From: Ananas comosus
Taxonomy: Eukaryota; Streptophyta; Magnoliopsida; Poales; Bromeliaceae
Reading direction: 5' to 3'
Length of the DNA: 64,000 nucleotides
Assembly (NCBI RefSeq): GCF_001540865.1
Contig: NC_033635.1
Coordinates: forward strand, 3,368,231 to 3,432,230
In this document: one piece after another, positions 34,755 through 47,209 of the stretch
Layout of the letters: every line of letters starts with the position of its first letter
Position numbering within the stretch: position 1 is the stretch's first letter
The notes under the pieces: model-generated
Seen by the model: the letters and a program-made list of their open reading frames with translations, nothing else
Database searches by the model: none
What the model was told of the DNA's origin: nothing
Position numbers and translations under genes: made by a program

Positions 34755-35542
34755 TTTTTATTTTTATTTTTACTACATTGAGTTTTCTTCACATCCAATT
34801 CTCATACCCAATCAGTATATTCTTGAGTGTACAGATTGCAGGCTGATAATTTGTGCTGTTCATAGATAGATTAAGTTTGACCTCTTTTTTTTTAATTTTA
34901 TTTTTGGAGTTATACAATACATTAAAGCATTGATCATTACATGTAGTAAAATGCTCTTTGAAATTCATAGCATTGTTAATGACAATTTTGAATTCTTTGA
35001 GATCAGTGTGTAATTTGGATTGGGTTGCTTCCTCTTAAAATGTATCATCCAACTACTTTGTCTCCATGTAATTCTTTTTTTTTTTTTCTTTTTCTTTTTT
35101 TTTTTTTTGGTCTTGCCATTAGCTGGATTTGATATAGTTATGATTTGGTTTAAAAATAAGTTTGTTGAGAATAGAAATATTAGTTTTGTCATCTATTATC
35201 GGTAAATAGATATAGTCTGAAATCTTTGAGAGCAAACTTCTTTTGAAATAGTCTATGAATATTTCAAAATCTAGTTTATGACTAGATGCTGATTGTTTCC
35301 GACATTTTGCTAATTGATAATAAAATTAATAGCTCTCACTAAATTTAATTTTTAACCAAATTAAAATTACGCCAAGCCAAATTACAAGGAAAATAAAAAT
35401 TTGTGTAATTTGTATTTGCCTACATTCCATTACGTACAAGAAAGTACTTGAAGCCTGTCAAAATATTACTTATTGTGGAGATGTTGGTAATTTTATATGG
35501 CGCTCTAAAATATGTGTATAAACTAATTAAATTTTTATATAT
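34755..35542. other. 3' flank of the LRR kinase gene
   Basis: Presumed 3'UTR and AT-rich flank, with a T-rich tract at 35075-35109. No further gene is recognised. Confidence 0.45.
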
Positions 35543-36403
35543 TAAAAAGATGTCCGAAATATCCGATATTCCATATCCAATCCGGACCCTATCCGGACCC
35601 GAACCGGATCCGAACCGGACCCGATAAAAAATGAATAGTATACGGATAAAAAAAATTACCCATTAAAGTTTCGGGTATGGGTCCGAATATTTTATACCCA
35701 TACCCGATTTAGACCCGACCCGAACCTAACTTTTAAATGGATAGGGTCTGGAATAGTTTTCAAATCCGGATCCGGACCCGGACCCGATGAAATATCCGAT
35801 AGTAAATAAAAAAAAATAAACTTTTGAAGTTGAAGGATCAATTTTAATATGACTTATAGATGATGAGTCACTACGTATTTTCATCCTAATGAAACCCTAG
35901 CCGTCTCTTTTACTCATTACTTTTTTCTAATTTTTTTACTCTTTGTTTTCTACTTCTTTTTTTTCATTTCATTTCCGCCAATAATATTTGATTGTCATCA
36001 TCACTATCAGTATCATCATCATCATCAGCGATAATATTTCTTTTGAATAAATTTTATTGGACGGTACAACTTATTAGAATGCGAGTTTTTTTTATGGTAG
36101 GCTTTATAGTTTGTCTATTGACTATTTAATAAAGTTTATAAAAAAATATATGTTTATACGAATATCCGTACCCGATTTAAACCCGATTCATATCCGGTCT
36201 TGAACGGGTAATATACGGGTAGTCACTACCCAGACCCGCTCAAATAGACCCGATGGGTATATTAGTAACTTTAGTACCCAGATCCGGACCCGACCCGAAG
36301 TTAAATGGGTAGGGTATATATATTTTTTTATAACCATTTCTTTTTAGGGTATGGGTACAGTATATTAATTATCCAGATCCGACCCGGTCCACGGACATCT
36401 TTA
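35543..36403. mobile_element. hAT-like element rich in (G)ACCCG motifs
   Basis: The ends are inverted: AAAGATGTCCG on the left, CGGACATCTTT on the right. Both arms hold many CCGGACCC/GACCCGA motifs, with an AT-rich centre (about 35810-36160). This architecture is common in plant hAT-derived non-autonomous elements. An 8-bp duplication was not established. Confidence 0.6.
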
Positions 36404-38780
36404 ATATTATAATATCAACGCATTAATAATATAAAAAAATAATATTATGAAAGACATGTAGTGGTGCCCATTTTGAGTACTACTAATACATTTTGCCTCT
36501 TTAGCTGAACTAATCATTGTCATCAATTAAGCTTTTGATTTTGTAAATTTCCATCTTTTTTTAAGAATATAATTATAGATATTCTTGGTTTTTGGTTCCC
36601 TGCAAATTCTTCTGCCACTCTCTTTTGTGGACTATTTGTTGTTGGATGTTAATTTACAGAGCTTAAAGTGCAGCTTAATCTATTTATAATCCTCCACTCC
36701 TTGTATATACTCAAACGCAAATTTTTCCCTCTATGAACACAATCCTTTTAGTGTGTAAGTTTTGGAACTTCCATTATTCTAACTATTTTTTTTAAGAGGA
36801 ATGGTTTAATATACCGGCTAAATTAAATCTAGCTGTTCATATTTTAAGGATAAGATATTGACTTTTAGACAGTAATAACTTACTCAATAGGTCACCATTC
36901 AAGTTCAATAGTAAGGATAATATTAGAAAATAAATAATAGCGAATTACCAAATTTGATAAACCCTAATAAATAAATATTCATTTCCTTATTTAATTTTGT
37001 TACTTACCAAATTAGATAGTGGCTAATTCGATAAGTAATAAACCTTTATAAAATTGAATTTAAAATTTAATTTGAGCTTAAACTTTATAATTGTATACAT
37101 TAAATTCAAATTTAATTTCAATTATAATTTTCATAAAGAAAAAAATTATGTTTAAATGAGTAGTACATTTCAATTCAAATTGTTAATGTAATATTAAAAT
37201 AACATGAAAGTTCAAATATATTAACTTATTTTAAATTGTAAATTATGTTGTACTTATAAACCCAACTTTTATTATTTATTTAAATAAAAGGCTTCTATTT
37301 TTAAAATTAAATTCAAATTGTTTATCCAATAGTGAAAACAACATTACAGTTCAAAAATATTGATTAAAATTAAAATTAAAATTTAGATTTAATTTATCTT
37401 ATTGTTAAAAAAATAAATTTTGTTAACTATTTAAACTAAATGTTTCAATATTTGAAAATTAACTTTATATTATAAATCTGAATTTAATTTTAGCTATTAT
37501 AATTTCAAATTATCTTTAAAATGGTTTTTAACTTGTTTAAATAATACATTAAATTGATTTGATTTGGATCATTTGACTTGGATCATAAGTTCAATTAAAT
37601 GGTTTTTCCAGAGTCTAAAAAATCACTTTGTGCTCATGCAAAGTTTAGCGCATTTTTGACTTTGCAACCACATTATTCTTTAAAACATTTATTTTACCAC
37701 CTATTTTGACATAAGATTTTTTGATAAAATAACAATTAAATTAATCAGGTTAATATTACACTGGTTGAGCTATCCAATCAAATAATCATAACTCGAACAG
37801 TCAACTTCGGATCGACTATCCATGTTCAAAAGTTAAAATATCAATATATTACATTCTTTCTAATTGAATTTTAGTTTTGACCATCCAATTTCAATTTATT
37901 AAGAGTTTTGTCTCGAATTTTGACCACATCAACTTCAACTCATCTTTCAGCCATCTAAATTGAAGCTAGCGTGAAGCTCGATGCAATAATCTAAAAAATT
38001 TGAATAAAGTTGGACAACCAAAGAATTACGTTTCTTATAATTTGAGAATAAAGTGTGTAATTTATGCTGGAACTTGCGAATATTATAAAAATTTAATTTA
38101 TTTTAATTAAGATATTGAACTGAATTTATTAGAACTATTGATCACAAAGTCAAATACAAAATTTTTTAAGCATTCACTTGGGGGTAATATTTCATATTCA
38201 ATTACTATGAGATTGCATAATATAACTTGTCCGTTGCAATATTTTATATTTGCACATAATTTTTGATGCAAAAAAATTTAAAATTTGCGACAAATTTAAA
38301 ATTTTATTTCATAATCAAATCATACAAATAAATTTAATTACAAATTATAAATATAGATTAGNAGCTATTACTTCAAAAAGGAAAGCAAAATGGACAAAAA
38401 TGGAATGGAATGTTCTATATTTACTAAGGAGCCGGCATTATGGGAATAGAATAAAAATTTACCAAAAAGTTTTTGATACTAACTTTACATAATAAAAAAA
38501 TATTTTGCCCTCGGTAAGAGTGTGACTGGTAACTAATACAATCAAAATCAATCACCCTCTTAAATAAAAAGCATCCTCACCATCTATTTTAAAAAATTTA
38601 AGGACTGAAATTTGTTGATGTATAGAAGCGTTGCTCTTTTTTTAATAATTAACAACCACTAGCTTTAGCCCAGTTGCTGTATTAGTTTGAAAATTTAATC
38701 ACCATCTGTTTTTTTAAAAAAATATATATTTAGAGAGACCGGAAAAAAAAAAAAAATCGGTCAATAACTTCAAAATTAAA
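36404..38780. other. Intergenic, strongly AT-rich
   Basis: About 2.4 kb of AAATTT-type sequence with no recognised gene, RNA or transposon end; one N at about 38362. Confidence 0.45.
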
Positions 38781-39040
38781 AAGAAAAAGAAAAACTTTCA
38801 CGTGACCCTCGTGAGGTGTGGGATAATTCCATGTAAGTGCGTAGTCAACATTTATATTTGACTTCGGAGCTCGGTCTTATCCAATCCACTCAGGGCAATG
38901 GACGGTTCGGATTGATCTGCGAGTGGAGCAGCAGCTCGAAGATCAGCCGTCCAATTCTCTTGGCTTCGAAGATTCCACATCGTCACCGAAAATGCACCAG
39001 TGGCCACAAATTCCAATCGTCGTGGTAACCTCACTACCAA

Positions 39041-39050
39041 GACACGTGTC
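39041..39050. promoter_or_regulatory. Palindromic G-box upstream of the DUF179 gene
   Basis: GACACGTGTC, a perfect G-box core CACGTG, about 210 bp before the DUF179 start codon. An inverted CCAAT box (ATTGG at 39060-39064) follows just downstream. G-boxes bind bZIP and bHLH factors and are common in promoters of light-responsive nuclear genes for plastid proteins. Function here is inferred. Confidence 0.55.
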
Positions 39051-39210
39051 GTGTCCCTATTGGTCCACCTCATAAAGCCACAAAAGTGAACATATTCCCT
39101 TGCTAAAGCTTATGGCGGAGCTTCAATGAAGCCCCAGCTCTTTAAATTTCTCCTCTCCATTTCTCTTCTCCATCACCACCCCCCCCAAAAAAAGGAAAAA
39201 GAAAAAAAAA

Positions 39211-39238
39211 GAAAGAGAGAGAGAGAGAGAGAGAGAGC
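39211..39238. repeat. (GA)n tract in the DUF179 5'UTR
   Basis: About 13 GA units ending 19 bp before the start codon of the DUF179 gene, probably transcribed. Confidence 0.85.
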
Positions 39239-39256
39239 TTAGTGAGCTTAGTGGGT

Positions 39257-42200
39257 ATGGAGGCCTCTTGTTTCTTAACTTCAAAATCGTTCAACAAAAC
39301 CCTAGATTTGGTTCCCTCTTTGAAGCCTAAGTTTGTGTTCCTGCACAAGAAGAGGCCCAATCAAGGGTTTTATTACGGATCTGGTGGAGGAGCTTCTCAT
39401 TCATTTACTTGTGAGTGCCCAAAAACTCTCGCTAAGGTTTTTTTTTTTTTTTTTAAAGATGAAGGATGGATTCTTGTTGAATTCCAATGTTTTCGGATAT
39501 TTCGAATTGTTAAATTTTGTTGATGAATTGTTAATTTTGATATCTCGATATTCTCATTGCCGAGGAAAAGTTTATATTGATTCTAAAGTAGATGCAGCAT
39601 AGAGGGGCCAAAAAAAAAAAGGGAAAAAAAAAGAAAAAAAAAAAAGAAGATGCATTGCACCTAGAGGCGGCTTGCGGAGCATGTTAAACTTTATAAGAAA
39701 TTAAATTCATACATTCTGCAATAATTTTAATTTTTATATTCGGATTGTAAACGGCGACTTTTGCTTATAGTTCATTCTCGTTCACGATATGCAAACAAAA
39801 CAAGTGGAACGTTTCGAGTCCATTCTCCTCGAAGATGGATCCATTGTAGAAAATTAGAATTAGGATTAAACCACAACTCCCACGTGTTATTTATTTATGT
39901 ATAGCTTAAATGTAAAGTTATTAAATTACGCTTGTCCATCAAGAACATTCTCAAATGCATTATAACTGTTGGATCTACTGTATCTTTATAGATAGTTTAA
40001 AATAGATTGACTCTATCTTTATAGATGGTCTTAAATAAATCATATGGGCCATATCCAACAGACCACAGTACTCGTGAGTTGGAATTATAACAACCTAGTG
40101 CAGTAAGATAAATAATTTATCACTTAAATTTAATTATTATTACTAAAGTATTTAGTACTTATGTAATCTACGCCTACTTTTCTGTATTAGTCTTTGTAAG
40201 TCTATTGGTCGTGTTGCACGAATTCTAGTAGGCTTTTGGTGGAAGAAAATTTTTGTATGGAGGCTGAAAATGTTAGGCTTAATAGTGGGCTGGTAACCTC
40301 AGAAGCCGAGCTATACAATTCCGACCAAAACCTGAAAGCACTTTTCAATTGCAGCCGATTTGTCTTTGAACTCTTAGGCTACGTTTGGGATTGCGGAGAG
40401 ATTGCGTTACGTGCGGTAAGAAACGACGATAAAAATATATCCTTGTTTGTTTTCGTACGTAATGTATATATTTTCTGCGGTCCTATCGGAGAACGCATAA
40501 GCATATCCTTATATGCTTTTTCTCAACTCCATTCTATCTAATAGCGTTAGATCCGCCTCAATACCAAACTAAGCCTTGTACAGCACAAATTTGGACCACC
40601 GGGCCTAAGATGACAAAGCTGTTTTATTTTTTTTCGTAATGTTTTAAGAAATTCAGTTTACATAGAGACAAACCCAAAGATGCATATCTATTTAGACACA
40701 TCAACTAAAAAGCCTATATTTTTCGTCCAGAGTGACCATATAGTTCACTTTAAAATTCTCCTGAACATTTACCTTTTTTAAAAAAAAAAATCTAAGTTTT
40801 CTGTATACCCTTACCTTGAAATATTACTCCTCAACAATCAAGTACTTTAGAATGTGGGAAAATCTCATGGACTAGGGCCTAGTTTGGTGAGGCTCGTGAC
40901 CAGAATCACCATTTTTTATATATAATAGGTTCAAAAAATTTAAAAATACGCTTAGGATTACGATTTTTTCTACTCCGAAAATTTACAATCATCTATTAAA
41001 CTATATCACATCCACCGATCGAAACCCCTAAAAAGGAAATGGATTAGGCTCCCCCTGAAGCCACAGTAAAGCCCAAAGCCCTAATAACGTAAATATGCAT
41101 TAGTATCTAATTTTTAAATTTATTTCATTTAATAAGACTTTGGATGCACATTTTAAACTAATTACTTACTTTAACAAAATTTATAGCTATAAAAAGTATA
41201 TAAAATATAATTAATTAAATTTATAAAAATAAATAATATATTCAAAAATTAAAACTAAAAATCTTTTAATTGACTTAAAACTCAAATAAACGAAAAAAAT
41301 GATATAACAAAAATCAAACTGTTACACCACCTAATATTTGGATTTTGATGCGTTGGTAGGGGTGCGCCAGGCCCGAGCAGTAGTGCAATGCAAGGGCGAC
41401 GCGCGAGGGCCCCAGTAGCAAGCTACTGTGGGTGGGCCCTCCCCCACATAAAAATTAATTTAATATCGAGGTGGGCACATGGCCCACGTATCAGATATTA
41501 AACTGATAAGAACAGATACTACACTTGATCTTAGCCAAAAGGCCGAGAAAGGTATGAGTCACTTTGATCGCGGTGCGGCTCATTTTATACCATGTCTCCT
41601 CTCTAATAGTCTCCTCTGTGGTCGATGTGGGACTAAAAGGGAAAAAAAAAAAGGAACCGCATGTGCTCGAACGTGAGCTTGGAAATCTGGCTCGAGCCTG
41701 ACTCGTTCCAGATGAAATTTATTTGAAAGGCATTTATTGGGGGCTTAAAAAAAATAACAATAATCATCAATAATTTGGTATTAATATTTGAGTGAGGCTA
41801 CTATGCTATCGGAAGGACGGAGCCTTCCGTACTTCCAGCTCGTTTTCGATGTTGCGACTTTCGAATCGTCGATCGGCTCCGTTAAACTTGATCTAGAGTA
41901 TTTGGAGTACCTAGAAAATAAATTTTATTATTTTACGATATAATTTGCCTAGTGAACGAAGGGGCTCAAAATCAACGGTTGAAAATAAAAATCTTACAAA
42001 ATGTAATAACATGACATTAAAATTTTAAATCAAAGATATTAATCTTGTTTTATATAGTATAAAGAATTTTCTATCAAAATTTCACGTGATTTAGATATTT
42101 CTACGCCGTTAAACTTGCAAACAGCTCACTACGGCCGTTGAAATTTGTTGATTTTGAGCCCATTTGATCACTAGGCAAATGATATCGAAAAATAATAAAA

Positions 42201-43671
42201 TTTATTTTCTAGATACTCCAAATACTCTAGATCAAATTTAACGGAGCCGATCAACGATTCGAAAATCGCAACATCGAAAACGAGCTGGAAGCACGGAAGG
42301 CTCCGTGCTTCCGATAACATAGTAGCCTCACTCTTATTATTTAAGCAGTGAAAAGTGATTGGGATTAGATATGAAAAATGTTAACATGTTGGAAAAATAT
42401 GAAAATTACCTTTTAACTGTACTGTATTTTAAAATGGGTGTCTAAACATATTCAGTTTACCCCTTCGTTTTCTTTTTTTAAAAAATATGTAATATTAGAT
42501 GGACAAGGATTGCGGCTGAATATTTGGAATGAATATAATATTTAGTCTTCAAATTAATTTTTAAATAATATAAATTATTTTACAGACGAAATGCATTATT
42601 TTATCAAATTATGAATATCAAAGCATTTTCTAAGAACAAAATCTTAATGTTTTTTTTCTTTTTCAAATAAATTATCCTACAGATGAATTTGATGAATCCT
42701 CCAAGAAACTTTTCACAATAAGGAATGAGAGGTTAGATAAACAAATTAAAAATTTAAAAACTCAGATATTTTTAAATTATATTAGATTATTTGATTTAAT
42801 GACTGCTTATTAAACCATAAGCTTTATAGCTCACACTGCTCACCCGAGCGAATTTTATTCTTCTTTCTTTTGAATTTGAAACTGTACTTTTTTTTATAAT
42901 GGCATCAAATAATCAGGCTGCAATCTTCGAGCGGAATCATCCCACGATAGCGGCGAGCCAACCATCGAATCGGACTGGCGGTCGTTTCGAGCAAGGCTGG
43001 TCGCGAAAGAACAAGCATCCAGTCTGGTTGGTTCAACCACACCGCTTTCTCCGGACGCAATAAATCAAAGCTCAGCTCCGACAATTCTCGGAGACAAATG
43101 GGCCCACCCTCTCCACGAGCCCGAGAGGGGGTGCCTCCTCATCGCCACCGAGAAGCTGGACGGAGTCCACATCTTCGAACGGACCGTCATCCTCCTCCTC
43201 TCCAACGGTCCGCTCGGCCCGACCGGTGTCATACTCAACCGGCCCTCGTTGATGTCTATTAAGGAAGCGCGGTCGACGGACTTGGACCTGGCCGGGACCT
43301 TCTCGGGCCGGCCGTTGTTCTTCGGTGGGCCCTTAGAGGAGGGCCTTTTTTTGGTGGGCCCCCAAGAAGGGGAGGATAGGGTGGGGAGGAGTGGGGTGTT
43401 TGAGGAGGTGATTAAGGGGTTGTATTATGGGACTAAGGAGAGTGTGGGGTGTGCAGCTGAGATGGTCAAGAGGAGTGTGGTTGGGGTGGGGGATTTTAGG
43501 TTCTTTGATGGGTACTGTGGGTGGGAAAAGGAGCAGCTTCGCGACGAGATTCGGGCCGGGCTTTGGACCGTGGCGGCGTGTAGCCCGAGTGTAGTCGGGC
43601 TCGCGAGCGTCGGGAGCGGCGGGCTTTGGGAAGAGGTGTTGGGCCTTGTGGGAGGAAAGAAGGTGTGGTGA
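39257..43671 (+). CDS. Plastid-targeted DUF179 (YqgE/AlgH, UPF0301) protein
   Basis: Plant member of the DUF179/YqgE-AlgH family; molecular function is unknown. Exon 1 is 39257-39410, beginning MEASCFLTSKSFNKTLDL, a Ser/Lys-rich transit peptide-like N terminus; exon 2 is 42917-43671. They join in phase 1 (donor ACTT|GTGAGT, acceptor AATCAG) across a 3506-bp intron, giving 302 aa. After a linker with SDWRSFRARLVAKEQ, the DUF179 domain runs from about residue 110: DKWAHPLHEPERGCLLIATE, RTVILLL, GPTGVILNRPS, LFFGGPLEEGLFLV, GVFEEVIKGLYYGT, FRFFDGYCGWEKEQLRDEI, WTVAAC, and GGLWEEVLGLVGG at the end. The open frame continues upstream of the Met at 43249, so that Met is internal. The exon 1 assignment rests on phase, position and transit-like composition. 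The intron contains an antisense U2 snRNA gene and a foldback transposon. Confidence 0.9.
41360..41555 (-). ncRNA. U2: U2 spliceosomal snRNA
   Basis: On the minus strand the sequence from 41555 begins ATACCTTTCTCGGCC and continues through TTTTGGCTAAGATCAAGTG, the branch-point pairing site GTAGTA, TCTTATCAGTTTAATATCTG, stem IIa/IIb (GTGGGCCATGTGCCCAC), the Sm-site region AATTAATTTTTATG, and the two 3' stem-loops ending CGGGCCTGGCGCACCCCTA. Length is about 196 nt, as expected. U2 pairs with the intron branch point in the spliceosome. Nothing in the core looks broken, and a matching promoter lies upstream. The gene sits inside the DUF179 intron on the opposite strand. Confidence 0.95.
41582..41633 (-). 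promoter_or_regulatory. U2 snRNA promoter (USE and TATA)
   Basis: On the minus strand GTCCCACATCG (41623-41633) is an exact plant upstream sequence element (RTCCCACATCG). A TATA-like GTATAAAATG lies at 41581-41590, about 27 bp before the U2 start. The gap of about 32 bp between them is the spacing for RNA polymerase II snRNA genes, as expected for U2. Confidence 0.93.
41790..42333. mobile_element. Foldback Mutator-like MITE in the DUF179 intron
   Basis: A 544-bp element with arms of roughly 200 bp. Left end GAGTGAGGCTACTATG; right end CATAGTAGCCTCACTC, its exact inverse. Inner arm blocks such as CTCCGTTAAACTTGATCTAG recur inverted as CTAGATCAAATTTAACGGAG. Flanks TTAATATTT and TTATTATTT match at 8 of 9 bases, consistent with a 9-bp Mutator duplication. 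Confidence 0.85.
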
Positions 43672-43710
43672 TGTCCCTCAATTTGTATATATCATAATAT
43701 AATCTAAATT

Positions 43711-43815
43711 CGAATCCTAGTTGATTCACATTTTCAGCTAAGTTTATTTCTAAATAAATAGACGAAGCAGGTAGCGTGCTACCTATCTCTCTCAAAAAAA
43801 AGAAAAGAAAAAGAA
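43711..43815 (+). mobile_element. 5'-truncated SINE in the DUF179 3' flank
   Basis: Begins within the B box (ATTCGAATCCTAGTTGATTC) and continues through TTCAGCTAAGTTTATTTCTA and the tail AGCAGGTAGCGTGCTACC to an A-rich end. Short repeats TAATCTAA flank it. It begins 40 bp after the stop codon and so may be transcribed with that gene. Confidence 0.85.
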
Positions 43816-44216
43816 AAAGTAATCTAATTGGGGTTCTATTTAGTGTTTGAGAAAGGGAACTAAATAGGCATCCTAGAATGCATTCCAAGATAATGTGGGA
43901 TTATTATACATTCGATTAGGTATTCAACTATTTAGTAGTTGAATCATTTCAAATGGATGTGGTTTCGACTAACTTAATCCTTTTCAGAAGAAGCGGTTTC
44001 CTACAATTGGTTCAAGTGATTGAACACTTGACAAATTAAGCAGAAATCACCATTGATACTAACAATTAATGAGAAGGCGATTTAACGCTATCGTCAAAGC
44101 GTGAATTATTATGGACAAAGAACTCATTCGAAGTACTATTAGGAAAGTAGAATTTTTATGGTTTAGCAATTACCAGCGTTACTTCTACCTATAAAAAAGA
44201 TGGAAAAATGAGTAGT

Positions 44217-44350
44217 TCTTTTTATTTTTTGTGAGAGAAAGGTGGTATGCTATCTGTTTCATTTATTTCATTTAGAAATAAACTTAGTTGGAAATATAAA
44301 TCAAGGATCTCGAGTATCAATTATCAAGTCATTTGTTACTTGCACTAAAA
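44217..44350 (-). mobile_element. tRNA-derived SINE copy, diverged
   Basis: Minus-strand copy: T-rich start, tail remnant GGTGGTATGCTATC, then TTTATTTCATTTAGAAATAA and ACTTAGTTGGAAATATAAAT, with a decayed tRNA-like head (CAAGTCATTTGTTACTTGCA) on the right. Confidence 0.75.
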
Positions 44351-45217
44351 AATAGTCAATAAATGAAGAGAGTTAATATCCTTGTCAGTCCTACTGTTAA
44401 TGGGGGAAACAGATATTCAACATTTAGCCTATGTACGCTATCTCTGCGAGACAAAGAATATCAGTGTCTACAATAGTTGGTAGGTGTGGTCTCTTCATTT
44501 AGACAACGTGATCGAAAATCAATGGCTAGTGTGATGAAAAAGCATGCTTGTTTACAAGTTTATGGGCATCTAAAAAAGGAACAAGCTATGTTACGCACAG
44601 AAACAAGAACATATCCTTTTCAAATACCTCTCCCACTCAGCAGCCTTTTTTTGACTAGAGATGGACATAGATAAGATGTTTATTTAAATTGGAATCTGTT
44701 CTTATCCAACTACTGTTACTTGCTGGTTGAAACCTCTCTTGAGAGGTTCATTAGTGGTTGAAACTGGAAAAGACCAGCATCTTTGGAATTGTCAATAGAC
44801 GGGGACGAAGCCAGAATTTAGATTCGAGAGGATCCAAAAAAAATATAAGGTATTTATCTTAAAAGGATTATCATAAAATAAATTATAATAAAAGTTTGAC
44901 GTGTAAAAAATGCTAAAGAAAATCTGAAAAGCTTATTTATTGGCTCAAAAATTGAAATTGTGCGCAGCGCTCCCTGAAGTTAGGAAATTCTTTGATAATT
45001 GAATCAATAGAGAACTACTTAAAAATTTCTCTTTTAATATGTACAATTAAAAATTTGTGAGAAAAATTATTATTCATCTTATTTCATAGATCGATTTTGA
45101 TAGCCTTCATAGTTAAAAATGGTTGAATCGGAGAAGAGATAAAAAAAAGTATCCTCGCTAAAGTCTAAAACTTGCAATATTCTAATCTTTACTATGTCTA
45201 ACTAGTTAGGGACTTTT

Positions 45218-45222
<5 letters not shown>
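44351..45222. other. Intergenic sequence
   Basis: No convincing gene. The 65-codon frame at 44477-44674 has no recognisable domain or splice partners. Confidence 0.4.

Positions 45223-45294
<72 letters not shown>
45223..45294. repeat. (AT)n microsatellite
   Basis: About 34 TA units after short CATA repeats, ending at an N (45296). Confidence 0.95.
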
Positions 45295-45295
<1 letters not shown>

Positions 45296-45740
45296 NAATT
45301 GATAGCAGTGTCTAAATTGAAATTAAGATAAGTTAAGCTGATGCTTAATTACTTATAATAAAATTAAAATTTCAGTAAGATGGTCTACTAAGTAAATATA
45401 CCTTAAATACAAATACCATCTTCATTCTAGGGCCAATGGAGTAAGTAAATGGACTATTAGCTAGGGCCTTTTTGGAAACTCCAGTAATTTTATAATATTA
45501 AAGTTTTTTTTATTGTACTACTGAAAATAGTATCAATATTTACAAAAGAGTATTTGGATGTTTTTTCGAGTATCAGAAAACAGTAGAAATATTCTAAAAA
45601 TGCTGTAATTTATTATAAAAGAAAAAAGTTCAAACCTCTTGAGCACTGGATTTGCTTGTAATTGAAATAGTCAAACTCTTTCACTATCAAAGTAAAAGGT
45701 ATTAAAATGAGGGGTAGCAAATTTGAAACGGTACTATAGG

Positions 45741-46208
45741 TAGGGGTGACAATCCAGTTTGTTATTTATGAACCAGCTCGTGTTTGGTTCGAAATGAGCT
45801 CGAAATCAAATCGCTCGTTTAGAAAATGAGTGGAGCATGAGTTGAAATTTTCAGCTCGTTTAATAAACGAGCCGAATACGAGTTGGGATTAGCTCACTCA
45901 TGTTCGGCTCGATAACAACTCGAATACATATATTTTATATTTATATATATAAATAAATAATTATATATGTATATAATATAAATTATTATTATTTAATTTT
46001 TAGTCCAATCTAAATATAAAGCCCAACTCAATTATGATTCATTTATATATAAATTTTCAACTATTAGATCAAAATATAACGAGTAAAATCTTATAAATTC
46101 ATTTTCTATATATTCTTATTCATAAGCCCGCTTGTATTTACCTCGGTAATAAATGAGCCAGATTTTTAGACTCGATACTTTAACGAGTTCAGCTCGTCCA
46201 CACCCCTA
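45741..46208. mobile_element. hAT-like MITE (TAGGGGTG ends)
   Basis: Begins TAGGGGTGACAATCC and ends GTCCACACCCCTA, inverted termini typical of plant hAT MITEs. Subterminal ACGAGC/GCTCGT motifs are repeated in both arms (AACGAGCCGAATACGAG; AACGAGTTCAGCTCGTC) and the centre is AT-rich. No 8-bp duplication was matched. Confidence 0.7.
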
Positions 46209-46943
46209 GCTCTGAGGGAGAACAACCATCGATCTCTTATTACCCAGCGCAGTTTGTATATAACTCCCTACCTTCTTAGGTAATTTTAGAATAATCCTCA
46301 ATTTTTCAATGGAGTTATATTAGTATCCGATTTTTAACCATTTCTTTCAGAAAACTCCCTATCGAATATCTTTCGATAAAATCTAGCTGAATTCCTTCTG
46401 ATTTATCAATTTAATACAGTTTACTCTTTAAATTTGATATGAATAATATAAAAAATTTTCAAAATTAGGGATAAAAGTTAGGACTATTACAAACATATAT
46501 ATATTTTTTAAAAATGCTAAGTAGGGAGTTCTTTGAAAGAAAAGATTCTAAGCATGAACTAAAATTTCAAAAAATTTTTTAAAATTATCTAACAAATTTA
46601 TGACTCATAAAAGTTGAATACAACATTAAAGACACGACATGTCCAACGCCTATTAGTCCACCCGCTATTTTGCTGCTTTGCACACAACAACAACAACAAC
46701 TCAAACCCGTCGATTCCCCTACAGCGGATGCAACAGCGATATGTAGTATCTCCTACCAATCAAATTATATTTCTAAAATTTAACTATCTTATCATATTTT
46801 TTTAAAAAAATTATTTTATTATATTTTTTTTAAAAAAAACATTTAATTGACTGTGGTATGACTACCGTATAATAAACTTTCTCCTCAAACACGCCCGCAG
46901 TGCGTCGTTTCAACGCGACAAGATGCCCCTCCCTTTGCCACCG

Positions 46944-47156
46944 TACACGTGTCCCCTCCATCCGACGGTCGGATTGGCCTTCCGGACGCGATCCGTACAT
47001 TTAACCCGAGTTAACAAAAGCCCGTGGGCTCCGGCGGCGTCCCGCACCTTCCCGTTTCGAGGCGTGCGGTATTTAAGGAGCTCTCCTTCGACACCCCCGT
47101 CGCCGTTCCCCTCTTCTTCGTCCCCCCCCAACACCCACCTCTCTCCCTTCCCTAAG
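46944..47156 (+). promoter_or_regulatory. eIF5A promoter and first non-coding exon
   Basis: GC-rich region with a G-box (ACACGTGT at 46945-46952) and a TATA-like TATTTAAGG at 47070-47078, which predicts transcription starting near 47100. A non-coding exon ends CCTAAG at 47156 before GTAACC. The 5'UTR intron contains a (CT)n tract (about 47166-47206) and ends TTGCAG at 47310. Confidence 0.75.
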
Positions 47157-47162
47157 GTAACC

Positions 47163-47209
<47 letters not shown>

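Noticed and set aside
31419..34798. Many long antisense and alternate-frame ORFs across the LRR kinase
   Set aside because: High GC at third positions suppresses stop codons in other frames; only the +strand frame has LRR and kinase motifs.
41479..41676. 65-codon frame across the U2 gene
   Set aside because: It is a chance frame antisense to the snRNA and its promoter.
43496..43888. Minus-strand frame opposite DUF179 exon 2
   Set aside because: It is the antisense shadow of a GC-rich coding exon and runs into the SINE tail.
44477..44674. 65-codon frame MVGVVSSFRQRDRKSM...
   Set aside because: No domain, no promoter or splice context, AT-rich intergenic setting.
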